The notes under the pieces: generated by a model
What the model saw: only the letters and a program-made list of their open reading frames with translations
The model's database searches: none
Told to the model about the DNA's origin: nothing
Source of the DNA: a virus
Reading direction: 5' to 3' (one strand)
Length of the DNA stretch: 39,580 bases
IMG/VR virus record: IMGVR_UViG_3300045973_000496
Span: 1-39,580 of that record
In this document: piece by piece, positions 5,540-12,612 of the stretch
Layout: every line of letters begins with the position of its first letter
How positions within the stretch are numbered: position 1 is the first letter of the stretch
Translations under genes and position numbers: made by a program

Positions 5540-7696
5540 ATGAAAAATCCTCTTGTAGAAAAATATGGTGGGAAAAAGCGCTGGGTCTCGTGGAAATTAG
5601 AGACGGTCGATGGAAAATTAACTAAAGTCCCATATCAAATGAATGGGAATAAAGCTTCATCAACCGATCCAAGTACACACGCTTTTTATTTTGAAATAAA
5701 AACCGATAAAAAAGGAATTGTTTTGTTGCCAGACAAACAACTCATATGCATTGATATAGATCACTGCTTGAAAGACGGTAAAATTGACCATACGCAAAAA
5801 GAAACTATCGCTGATTTAATTCTTGAAGCTGATTCATATACTGAAATCTCAAACAGTGGCGAGGGTTTGCATATTTTTATAGAAATAACTGAAGCATTAG
5901 ATCTGGTTAAAAAGAAACATGAACCTTTTGAAGTCTATACCGACAAACGCTACATTGCTGTGACTGAAAATTGCTACGGTGAACCTAAAGAAGTTCGGAC
6001 AATGACACCGGATGAAGTACTTTCTCTTCTTAAAATCATTGGGTATCCGTGGGATTATATCGCACCATCAAAAGAACCGATTAAACCATCCGAACTATCA
6101 TTGGATGATGAAACAATCCTCGCTAAAATGTTCAAGAGTAAACTTGGCAAAAAAGCTAAAGCATTATATGAAGGTGATATTTCAGAATATAAAAATGATG
6201 CCTCCAAGGCGGATAATGGATTGTGTTCTTTACTAGCCTTCTGGACTGGCAAGAACGCTGAGCAAATGAAACGTATCTTTCTGGCGTCACCGTTGGGGCA
6301 ACGAGAAAAGACACAGGGGCGCGCAGACTATGTAGACATGACAATCACTTATGCTGTTACGCATTGTACCAAAGTATATGAAACGCCGGTGATGAAAATC
6401 GTCAAAGAAAATCCAGACCTTGATTTGCTATTCACTATCAATAAAGAAAAAGATAAAGTTTTTACACAGAATACAGAGAACATGTGCCGTGTTTTGCGCA
6501 AGCACATACAATTTCAAGGAAGGTTTCGTTATGACTCTTTTAAAAATATTTTAGAGATACTGCCAAACATCACGAACGTATGGCGAACCGTTGAGGATAA
6601 CGATTCGGTTAATATTCAGACAGCTATTTCAATTCTATTCCCTGTTTTCGGCAAAGTAGGAAAAGATATGGTTTTTGACGCTATCATTAAAGTGGCTAAA
6701 GAGAATACAATGGATTCGGCTTCAGATTACATCCGATCACTACGATGGGACGGTACGGCTCGCCTTGATACATGGATTTGTAAGGTGTATGGCGCACCCG
6801 AAGATAAGTACCACATTGCTGTGGGGTCAAATTGGCTCAAGGGTCTGGTTAAAAGAATTGTAGAGCCCGGTTGTAAGTTCGACTACGTTCTTGTACTTGA
6901 GGGCGAGCAAGGGAGCCGTAAATCCACATCCTTATACGTCCTAGGAGGCTCTTGGCATGTTGAAACGGCTATGAGCACAGACAGCAAGGACTTCTTCATG
7001 CAATTCTCCGGCAAAGCGATTATAGAATTTTCAGAGGGTGAGACCCTTAATCGTACCGAAGTAAAGCGTATGAAAGCTATCATCACAATGCAAAGCGATA
7101 AGTACCGTCCACCATACGAGCGCACCTCACAAGAGTTCCCTAGACGTTGTGTCTTTGCCATGACCACAAATCAGAGCGAATACCTCAAAGATGAAACAGG
7201 AAACCGCCGCTGGCTACCTGTGAAACTTGAACTACCCGAAGCGAATGTTGATTGGCTTGCAGCGAATCGCGAACAGTTATTTGCAGAGGCTTATCACCGC
7301 GTGTTTAATTTGAAAGAAAAGATATACGAATTTCCAAAAGAGGAAACCTTGGCGGCGCAAGCGGCTAGACGAATACATGATGAAAACGAAGACGTTATCG
7401 CCGATTGGTATTTCAATAAACTTACGGAAGTACAGCGGCTAGATGGAATAACCACACATCAAGTATACCGAGATGCTATTTGTGGCGGATATGTGAATAA
7501 ACCTATTGATCGCTGGCAAGAGATGAAAATATCTGATGTCTTAAAAACACATTTACAGTTAAAAGTTGAACGAGTTATGCGTAATGGTTTACGAGCTAAT
7601 CGGTGGTTTGATAAAGATTTGAACGTACTTAGTCGTGAAGCGACACGAGAAATAAGTGCAGAGGAAATATTCGATAAAATGAAAACACATGATTGA
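5540..7696 (+). CDS. Primase-polymerase fused to VirE/D5-like helicase, 718 aa
   Basis: The N-terminal archaeo-eukaryotic primase-like domain shows the metal-binding D-I-D at residues 72-74 (ICIDIDHC) and the SGEGLHIF motif (106-113). Residues about 190-275 (NGLCSLLAFWTGKNAEQM) match the helicase-binding region seen in NrS-1-type phage polymerases. The C-terminal helicase, VirE/VapE-like, has WDGTARLD (403-410), Walker A GEQGSRKS (455-462), a TTN sensor (542-544) and the DETGNRRW motif (551-558). Such enzymes prime, may polymerise, and unwind DNA at the fork. No other DNA polymerase is visible in the genome, so this is the likely core replication enzyme. No Shine-Dalgarno precedes the ATG. 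Confidence 0.9.
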   Translation: MKNPLVEKYGGKKRWVSWKLETVDGKLTKVPYQMNGNKASSTDPSTHAFYFEIKTDKKGIVLLPDKQLICIDIDHCLKDGKIDHTQKETIADLILEADSYTEISNSGEGLHIFIEITEALDLVKKKHEPFEVYTDKRYIAVTENCYGEPKEVRTMTPDEVLSLLKIIGYPWDYIAPSKEPIKPSELSLDDETILAKMFKSKLGKKAKALYEGDISEYKNDASKADNGLCSLLAFWTGKNAEQMKRIFLASPLGQREKTQGRADYVDMTITYAVTHCTKVYETPVMKIVKENPDLDLLFTINKEKDKVFTQNTENMCRVLRKHIQFQGRFRYDSFKNILEILPNITNVWRTVEDNDSVNIQTAISILFPVFGKVGKDMVFDAIIKVAKENTMDSASDYIRSLRWDGTARLDTWICKVYGAPEDKYHIAVGSNWLKGLVKRIVEPGCKFDYVLVLEGEQGSRKSTSLYVLGGSWHVETAMSTDSKDFFMQFSGKAIIEFSEGETLNRTEVKRMKAIITMQSDKYRPPYERTSQEFPRRCVFAMTTNQSEYLKDETGNRRWLPVKLELPEANVDWLAANREQLFAEAYHRVFNLKEKIYEFPKEETLAAQAARRIHDENEDVIADWYFNKLTEVQRLDGITTHQVYRDAICGGYVNKPIDRWQEMKISDVLKTHLQLKVERVMRNGLRANRWFDKDLNVLSREATREISAEEIFDKMKTHD

Positions 7697-8111
7697 AAAA
7701 ATTGAACGTAGATTTAAAGGTCCGACAGTTAATCTTATACTTTCTCCAATTAGAGAAGGTATAACCGATATTCCTTTGATTAAAGAAAAAGTCAAAGGAT
7801 ATTGTATTGAAAATATTAAAAGACTTGAACATTATGGTAACGAAGTGCCAGATTATTGGTATTTTATTAGAGATAATATCCACACGGCTGATGCAGATAT
7901 ACAGAAATATATTGATTACGAGAAACTGTCTTACGAAGAAAAGCAGAAACTGAAACAGGGTAAAGGACAGTTTTTTGCTAAAGAGTCCATGAAAGATAAG
8001 CCTGTTACGGACTCACAGAAGAAATACTTGATCGGCTTGGGATATAAGGGCAAGTTTGATGATATGAGCAGATATGATGCTTCAGTTTTCATTGAGAAAC
8101 TAAAAAACTAG
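7689..8111 (+). CDS. Hypothetical replication-unit protein, 140 aa
   Basis: It overlaps the end of the primase-helicase gene by 8 bases, so it is probably co-translated with it. The N-terminal part is basic. The C-terminal 40 residues (VTDSQKKYLIGLGYKG, then a helix) resemble the short T-x-x-Q-x-x-x-L-x-x-LG-Y motif found at the ends of various phage replication and recombination proteins. No catalytic motif is visible. A role as an accessory factor of the replicative enzyme is inferred from position only. Confidence 0.75.
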   Translation: MIEKIERRFKGPTVNLILSPIREGITDIPLIKEKVKGYCIENIKRLEHYGNEVPDYWYFIRDNIHTADADIQKYIDYEKLSYEEKQKLKQGKGQFFAKESMKDKPVTDSQKKYLIGLGYKGKFDDMSRYDASVFIEKLKN

Positions 8112-8126
8112 GGTTTAACTTTTGAG

Positions 8127-8151
8127 TTTCTAACTTTTGCAAAGTTAGAAA
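8127..8151. other. Perfect 11-bp hairpin after the replication genes
   Basis: TTTCTAACTTT and AAAGTTAGAAA are exact complements around a three-base loop. No U-run follows, and the stem is AT-rich, so it is a weak terminator at best. It could be an operator or an origin element, because it opens the 289-bp non-coding gap after the replication genes. Confidence 0.5.
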
Positions 8152-8177
8152 TGTAAAATATTTTGGTCAAAATTATG

Positions 8178-8281
8178 GATGAATTGAATCGGGCGTGAAA
8201 TGATTCATCGGCGTCCCGAAAAAAATTAGATTAAAAAAGCTGGGGAGGGGAAAGTTTTTTGGTTGGGGGTATCTCTGTGGG
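8178..8281. other. Non-coding stretch with inverted repeat and G-rich runs
   Basis: GATGAAT (8178-8184) and ATTCATC (8203-8209) are inverted repeats. They are followed by a strand-asymmetric G-rich tract with runs of 4, 4, 5 and 3 G (8242-8281). No coding frame is supported here. The gap between convergent operons, next to the primase gene, is one candidate for a replication origin, but no iterons or DnaA boxes were recognised. Confidence 0.35.
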
Positions 8282-8331
8282 TTTTGCGTGATGTATCCCG
8301 GCGCTAGTTGGTTGATCGATTGCGTGGACGC

Positions 8332-8359
8332 AAAAAAACCGGTGCTATCACGCCGGTTT
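8332..8359. terminator. Bidirectional intrinsic terminator between convergent units
   Basis: AAACCGGTG (8336-8344) pairs with CGCCGGTTT (8351-8359) with a six-base loop. On the minus strand the stem runs into a seven-base U-tract, a strong terminator for the leftward genes at 8401-9660. It would protect the primase genes from antisense transcription. On the plus strand the T-run is interrupted and weaker. Confidence 0.75.
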
Positions 8360-8400
8360 ATTGCTTTTTGCCTATGCTTAGGCTGTTTGCTGTTTACCTT

Positions 8401-8637
8401 TTATATCTTTAATTTTGTATCCGTTCCCGTTCCATAATCGTGTAATTCCGCCTGTAGCTCGTTGTTGTTACCAACATTGAGAGATAAGCGGTAGATGCAT
8501 GATAGTGTTGGAATACCTTGCAAGCCTTGCGCGGTTATCTCTATTGCTAGGCTTTGGTTTGATCCTTGGCCTTTTTCAACATAGGTTAGTTTACCGTTGA
8601 GGTCTTTGAGTCCGATAACTTTGGCGTATAGTTTCAT
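8401..8637 (-). CDS. Hypothetical protein, 78 aa
   Basis: A small, probably all-beta protein (MKLYAKVIGLKDLNGK, then alternating hydrophobic strands) with a polar tail. It is the last gene of the short leftward unit, one base after the 107-residue gene, and is followed by a strong terminator. No family recognised. The predicted beta structure would fit a nucleic-acid-binding OB-like fold, but nothing in the sequence proves this. Confidence 0.65.
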   Translation of the reverse strand: MKLYAKVIGLKDLNGKLTYVEKGQGSNQSLAIEITAQGLQGIPTLSCIYRLSLNVGNNNELQAELHDYGTGTDTKLKI

Positions 8638-8638
8638 G

Positions 8639-8962
8639 TTAGTATATCGCTAGCGCGTTAGTGTAGTTTGCTTGCGATAGTTCCATTTCAGCGATGTATA
8701 AACTTGCGCCGCGTGGATCGCTTTGATGATAAAAATATAGGCCGTCCGGTGCTAGCAAGTCTTTCAATGATGCGATGATGCTGTTTACTGTTTTATCCCA
8801 TTGCATATCGGTTTTTGTACCATTGCAATAGTGTACATCAATCGTTGATAATCGGCGTGCTAGTTTTAATAACTTCATATAGCTATCTGCTTTTGTATAA
8901 ACATTGCCGTGCTTGGCAATGCCTGCATAGTGAATAGCCTGCATTATGTTTTGTCTGTTCAT
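8639..8962 (-). CDS. Conserved small phage protein, 107 aa
   Basis: The C-terminal half carries a LYFYHQSDPRGASLYIAE segment followed by a Tyr near the end. I associate this motif with a widespread small protein of phages and plasmids that is annotated hypothetical. The N-terminal half is basic and helical. Its ATG overlaps the stop of a short upstream frame as ATGA. Function unknown. Confidence 0.75.
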   Translation of the reverse strand: MNRQNIMQAIHYAGIAKHGNVYTKADSYMKLLKLARRLSTIDVHYCNGTKTDMQWDKTVNSIIASLKDLLAPDGLYFYHQSDPRGASLYIAEMELSQANYTNALAIY

Positions 8963-9069
8963 TTTATTAAGTTGTCAAAAAACTGATAGCTTGTTTTTAC
9001 GCTTGGCCTGATTGCTTCGCGCATATCGTGTCTATTGCTTGCGCAATAGGCGCGATAGCGGGCTACAAT
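8959..9069 (-). CDS. Possible short protein with a non-standard start, 36 aa
   Basis: Between two clear genes a frame reads VARYRAYCASNRHDM, then REAIRPSVKTSYQFFDN, and ends in an ATGA overlap with the next gene. The composition and the coupling look gene-like. No ATG, GTG or TTG opens the full frame. An ATT overlapping the previous stop (9069-9067) could serve, or the internal ATG at 9024 would give only 21 residues. It may be a real small gene read by coupling, or the decayed remnant of one. Confidence 0.35.
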   Translation of the reverse strand: MVARYRAYCASNRHDMREAIRPSVKTSYQFFDNLIK

Positions 9070-9533
9070 TATTTATCGCTGTACTGTACAGGCACGCCGG
9101 CATAATCGGCATCCGTAAAGCCTAGCGCTGTTAGGATATCTTTTAGTTCGTCAACCTGTTCGTCCTCTATTTCCTTGATATCCTTTTCATCGTCTTTATA
9201 GCCCTGCTTTATACCCCACAAGCCGGCTGATGATACGCGGTTGATATTCCATATATTGCCCTGCTCTGATGTTTGTATTTCGGCCTCTGCTTTCACGCCT
9301 ATACAGTAAAGATCGCCGCGTTCGTATTTCATCATTGTTTCGTAGTCTTTTCGTGCTTGCTTCATATCCTCGCATGCGCCTTTTTGTGGATTGAAATACT
9401 TATATTGTCCGCGCTCTGTTTGTTCATGCTCTATAGCAAATTCGCCGGCTGTATCCGAAAATGTACCTATATATGATAGATCGGCATCATAATCGGGAAT
9501 ATGTTTGATTGTAATTTTGGTTATTTTCTTCAT
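9069..9533 (-). CDS. Conserved phage/plasmid protein, 154 aa
   Basis: The visible pattern is an EHEQTERGQYKYFNP segment, a helix with KDYETMMKYERGD, the strand YCIGVKAEAEI, then VSSAGLWGIK and an acidic C-terminal helix. I recognise this arrangement (Y-x-R-G-D-x-x-x-I-G-x-x-A and S-x-G-L-W-G) from a common uncharacterised protein of phages and mobile elements. No enzymatic function is known to me. It is the second gene of the short leftward unit. Confidence 0.75.
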   Translation of the reverse strand: MKKITKITIKHIPDYDADLSYIGTFSDTAGEFAIEHEQTERGQYKYFNPQKGACEDMKQARKDYETMMKYERGDLYCIGVKAEAEIQTSEQGNIWNINRVSSAGLWGIKQGYKDDEKDIKEIEDEQVDELKDILTALGFTDADYAGVPVQYSDK

Positions 9534-9537
9534 ATTA

Positions 9538-9660
9538 TTATTTTGTTAGTATTGCTAGCATTATATTGCCATATATTGCTAGTGTTAGTAATGAGCCGAT
9601 GATGGCGCCGATGACTAGGCCGCCGATAAATACCTTGATTGTGCTTTTTTGAGTGTTCAT
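9538..9660 (-). CDS. Small membrane protein, 40 aa
   Basis: After a short polar N-terminus (MNTQKSTIK) the rest is one hydrophobic segment rich in Gly, Ile, Leu and Ala (VFIGGLVIGAIIGSLLTLAI), a clear single transmembrane helix with GxxxG-type spacing. It is the promoter-proximal gene of the short leftward unit. A role at the host membrane early in infection is possible but not shown. Confidence 0.65.
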   Translation of the reverse strand: MNTQKSTIKVFIGGLVIGAIIGSLLTLAIYGNIMLAILTK

Positions 9661-9717
9661 AGTTTGGTTTTTTATTAATTAATTGTAATTGTTTACCGTT
9701 TACGACTATATGTATAG

Positions 9718-9744
9718 CTTATATGAGTGTTATCAATTTGTCAA
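9718..9744 (-). promoter_or_regulatory. Promoter for the short leftward unit
   Basis: On the minus strand a perfect TTGACA (9744-9739) is followed after 15 bases by TATAAG (9723-9718). The leader to the ATG at 9660 would be about 50 bases. The -35 is convincing. The spacing is short, so the exact -10 is uncertain. Confidence 0.5.
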
Positions 9745-9780
9745 CAGCAAATTGAGGGTATAACATAAAACCAGACGTAA

Positions 9781-9996
9781 TGTCAATGGTATGACAGTGT
9801 TTGGTGGCTCTATTGAGCCGATTGTCATACCTGCCATAGTGCCATACCAAAGTCTACATAATCCCTCAGTGGGTATTCTATATCTATCCCTTATAAGAAT
9901 ATAAGTATGGTAAGTATGGTAGATATGCCAACAGGCTTGTGTAAAGCCGTGAAAAAGTGTCATACCGTGATTGTATAGGTGTGGCAGGGTATGGCA
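9781..9996. repeat. Cluster of TGYCATACC repeats in the intergenic region
   Basis: The 455-bp gap between the leftward unit and the terminase genes contains five exact copies of TGYCATACC in either orientation: 9788-9796 (reverse), 9823-9831, 9840-9848, 9958-9966 and 9988-9996 (reverse). It also holds a partial copy at 9832-9838 and the tandem 9-mer AAGTATGGT at 9903-9920. The first two copies face each other around a GGCTC-TATT-GAGCC hairpin (9806-9819). A sixth copy, GGTATGACA, lies at 17279-17287 before the scaffold gene. The spacing fits a protein-binding array: origin iterons, a terminase recognition site, or operator/activator sites. Confidence 0.75.
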
Positions 9997-10099
9997 ATAG
10001 GATATTGCGATAAAATAGCGAAAAGTTGACAATAGATTGATAAAGTGTTGTTGTTTATAATTACAGCAAAAATACAAAAATGGCTTTTTTACACACTTA

Positions 10100-10108
10100 T
10101 GGTATAAT
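10100..10108 (+). promoter_or_regulatory. Extended -10 late promoter, leaderless
   Basis: TGG-TATAAT is a perfect extended -10 element whose end is seven bases before the small terminase ATG at 10116. No good -35 and no Shine-Dalgarno are present. The transcript should begin at or next to the start codon. The same TGGTATAAT occurs at 36111-36119. Confidence 0.65.
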
Positions 10109-10115
10109 TCTGGCA

Positions 10116-10655
10116 ATGAGTGAAAGACTAACAGCAAAACAAGCCGTGTTTGTGAAAGAATATGCAAAGTCCGGAGACACTACTGGCGCCGCGCTTATTG
10201 CGTTTGATACTGTTCCAAAAAATGCGCATGTTATGGCCGCTCAAGCAATGCGGCAGCCGCTTGTAGCAAAAAAAATACAATCCATTGCCGATCGCTTACC
10301 GTCCGATCTACTTGTGCGCAAACATAAAAAACTCTTAGAGCAAAAAATGCTTAACTATTTTTCGTTCAAACGTACAATGACCGATGACGATATAAAAGAG
10401 CATTTTAAAATAAACGGCTGGGAGTTGATAAACATAATTGATACAGAAAAGTCACGCATGGCCTACTATGCTATTGATGACGCGCAAGCGATCGCCAAAG
10501 GCCTTGAGATGGCTTACAAGCTGAAAGGGTTGTACCAAGCTGATGAAGTGAAGCATAGCGGCAGCGTGAACATTACAGCGTTTCGAGTTGATGAACCGGC
10601 AGCGTTGCCGGCGCCGGCAGTAGATGTAACAGTAGATAAGACAGTAACAAAATGA
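10116..10655 (+). CDS. terS: Terminase small subunit
   Basis: A 179-residue DNA-binding subunit of the packaging motor. The N-terminal segment (LTAKQAVFVKEYAKSG, then GAALIAFDT) is the helix-turn-helix typical of small terminases. A central helical oligomerisation region and an Ala/Pro/Val-rich tail (ALPAPAVDVTVDK) follow. I chose the ATG at 10116 rather than the one 36 bases upstream because the promoter's TATAAT lies between them. It would recognise the packaging start site, possibly in the repeat array just upstream. The large subunit follows after 86 bases that carry a separate promoter. Confidence 0.85.
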   Translation: MSERLTAKQAVFVKEYAKSGDTTGAALIAFDTVPKNAHVMAAQAMRQPLVAKKIQSIADRLPSDLLVRKHKKLLEQKMLNYFSFKRTMTDDDIKEHFKINGWELINIIDTEKSRMAYYAIDDAQAIAKGLEMAYKLKGLYQADEVKHSGSVNITAFRVDEPAALPAPAVDVTVDKTVTK

Positions 10656-10695
10656 AATGGCTCAACCTAGCCCTATTATACATCATATCGTGTCC

Positions 10696-10735
10696 CACAA
10701 TGTATATTGTGCGACATTAGTATTGACACTATAAC
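10696..10735 (+). promoter_or_regulatory. Promoter and palindromic operator for the large terminase
   Basis: TTGTGC (10707-10712), a 17-base spacer and TATAAC (10730-10735) precede the ATG at 10742 by six bases, again predicting a leaderless transcript. CACAAT and ATTGTG (10696-10711) form a 6-bp palindrome with a four-base loop overlapping the -35 box, a likely regulatory site. Confidence 0.6.
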
Positions 10736-10741
10736 TATTCT

Positions 10742-12091
10742 ATGGCGTACCGAAAAAAAATCAATAACGAACCTGTTGCAATTCACGTCAACATACCTGT
10801 AGCAGAGTACATGTCCAGTTTGAAACCGTACCAGACCGAGTACTTGACAGCTCGTGCAAAGTATCGTGTGCTAATGTGGCACCGAGGCTCGCACAAAACT
10901 ACAGACATCCTCAACTTCCAACTCACAGAATGCTATCGAAAGAAAGGACTTTACTGGTTTATTTCTCCATATCTTAACCAAGGTGTTTCTACTGTTTGGA
11001 CCGACCCTAACACTTCTATTTTTAGGTGGATTCCAGATGAAGCAAAAAAAACTTTGAAAATAAATAATTCAGAACACTCTATTACTTTTCCTAATGGCTC
11101 TGTTTGGCAACTTAAAGGTGCTGATAAACCGGACTCCCTTCGAGGACCTAAACCTATTGGAATTGCTGTCGACGAATATGGTGAGATTGCCAAGCGTTGG
11201 GGTTCAGAGCTTCGCGAAGCTGTGCTCGAGCCGACTATCCGCAGCTCAAAAGGTTGGATAGATTATGCAGGGACTCCGAAAGGAAACAATGACTTTGAGT
11301 TCATAAGACAACTAGGACAGAAACACGACAACTTCTTGTGGTGGTCTTCAAAGAAAACGGTGGAGGATACTGGAATGTTCACCGTCCAAGAAATGAGAGA
11401 CATCCGAAAGAACGCCACCCGCGAGGAGATTGTGGATCAAGAGTACTATTGTAAGGTGGTGGATGGTGCCCTCACTGTGTTTAAAGGGCATTACAAATGT
11501 ATCAACGGAAAGCTAGAGGAACCTGTTGCGCAGCACAAATATGTTTTTGGAATAGACCTCGCAAAGTCCTTTGACCGGACGGCGATTGTGGGTTTTGACA
11601 CGCATACCAATCATATGGTGTACTACCAATTAATACAGAATGAAAGCTGGGAGTTGCAGAAGCGGCAGATAACAGCCATCCTAAATAAATACAATAATGC
11701 TACTGCCACGGTTGATGCGACTGGTGTTGGGGACCCGTTTGTGGAGCAGCTCTCAAATGCGGGGCTTAATATCTATGCGTTTAAGATTACTGGTAATCAA
11801 ATCAAGCGGGCGCTCATTGAGAAGATGGCTATGTTCTTGGAGAATAAGTACATATCATATCCGGACATTGAGGCGATTAAGGACGAGTTAAATAACTTTG
11901 AGTTTGAGGTCACTGCCTCTAACAACATTACCTACTCCGCTCCGTCTGGTAAACATGACGACATCGTGCTCGCGATTGCCTTAGCCATCCAGCAACTCTC
12001 CATGACCCCGGAGCCGTTTAAGGAGTATACTTATATGGACCAAGTCAGGGGAGAGATGCATATAAATCCTAGAACAGGTTACATCGAATGA
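10742..12091 (+). CDS. terL: Terminase large subunit
   Basis: A 449-residue ATPase and nuclease that drives DNA into the prohead. The Walker A equivalent is HRGSHKT (residues 47-53), with His where Gly is usual. Walker B is IAVDE (141-145) and the coupling motif is GTPKGN (177-182). The RNase H-like nuclease has D272 in FGIDLAKS, D325 and D331 in VDATGVGD, and HDD (405-407). All key acidic residues are present. It follows the small subunit and precedes a chain of overlapping small genes leading to the portal. Confidence 0.95.
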   Translation: MAYRKKINNEPVAIHVNIPVAEYMSSLKPYQTEYLTARAKYRVLMWHRGSHKTTDILNFQLTECYRKKGLYWFISPYLNQGVSTVWTDPNTSIFRWIPDEAKKTLKINNSEHSITFPNGSVWQLKGADKPDSLRGPKPIGIAVDEYGEIAKRWGSELREAVLEPTIRSSKGWIDYAGTPKGNNDFEFIRQLGQKHDNFLWWSSKKTVEDTGMFTVQEMRDIRKNATREEIVDQEYYCKVVDGALTVFKGHYKCINGKLEEPVAQHKYVFGIDLAKSFDRTAIVGFDTHTNHMVYYQLIQNESWELQKRQITAILNKYNNATATVDATGVGDPFVEQLSNAGLNIYAFKITGNQIKRALIEKMAMFLENKYISYPDIEAIKDELNNFEFEVTASNNITYSAPSGKHDDIVLAIALAIQQLSMTPEPFKEYTYMDQVRGEMHINPRTGYIE

Positions 12092-12092
12092 C

Positions 12093-12473
12093 ATGAAAAT
12101 CGTTATTAAAACAATTCCGCATAACACTCAACATTATCCAACAATCGGGGACTGGATTTTTATGCCCGACGGGAATCTTATCATTAAGGTTTCTGATATG
12201 AATAACTGGAAATACGAGGCACTTGTCGGCGTGCATGAACTCATAGAATCATTGCTTTGCAAAGACAAAGGAATCAAAGACCAAGATGTTACAGCCTTCG
12301 ACATCGCCTTTGAAAAGAACCGGATTGAAGGTAATCTTGAAGAGCCAGGGGATCAATTAAATGCTCCATACCATCAACAACACCAATTTGCCACATCCAT
12401 CGAAAAAGAATTTGCCCGCGCCTTGGGTGTTGACTGGGATATTTATGATAAACATGTCGATAAATTTAACTAA
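12093..12473 (+). CDS. Conserved phage protein with HELIE motif, 126 aa
   Basis: It starts one base after the large terminase stop. Visible motifs are YPTIGDW near the N-terminus, VGVHELIESLLC in the middle, and an APYHQQHQFATSIEKEFA segment near the C-terminus followed by LGVDWDIYD. I recognise this as a common uncharacterised phage protein that often sits beside terminase genes. The HELIE-type helix recalls metallopeptidase helices, but a catalytic role is not supported. The downstream gene starts inside its last 20 bases. Confidence 0.8.
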   Translation: MKIVIKTIPHNTQHYPTIGDWIFMPDGNLIIKVSDMNNWKYEALVGVHELIESLLCKDKGIKDQDVTAFDIAFEKNRIEGNLEEPGDQLNAPYHQQHQFATSIEKEFARALGVDWDIYDKHVDKFN

Positions 12474-12612
12474 AAACGAACAGACAATCATTGATTTCCT
12501 AAGGGACGCCCGCCCCTATGAGGAAATTCGTATCATTAAGGACCAGCAGGGGAAGCCGGATACCTATATTATTCAACGCAGCCAAAAGGTTGTATTAACA
12601 ATAAAAACATGA
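12454..12612 (+). CDS. Conserved small phage protein, 52 aa
   Basis: The frame stays open further upstream, but the ATG at 12454 (MSINLTKNEQ) gives the natural length and a modest overlap with the previous gene. The central PYEEIRIIKDQQGKPDTYII and closing RSQKVVL match a small conserved phage protein that I cannot tie to a function. Its TGA overlaps the next ATG (ATGA), so the chain of genes here is translationally coupled. Confidence 0.7.
   Translation: MSINLTKNEQTIIDFLRDARPYEEIRIIKDQQGKPDTYIIQRSQKVVLTIKT

Noticed and set aside
10080-10115. Earlier ATG for the small terminase
   Set aside because: The TATAAT box lies between it and the second ATG, so transcripts would not contain it.
9733-10167. 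A 144-residue frame on the minus strand across the intergenic region
   Set aside because: It overlaps the repeat array, the extended -10 promoter and the small terminase start, has an odd His/Tyr/Cys-rich composition, and no promoter or coupling supports it.
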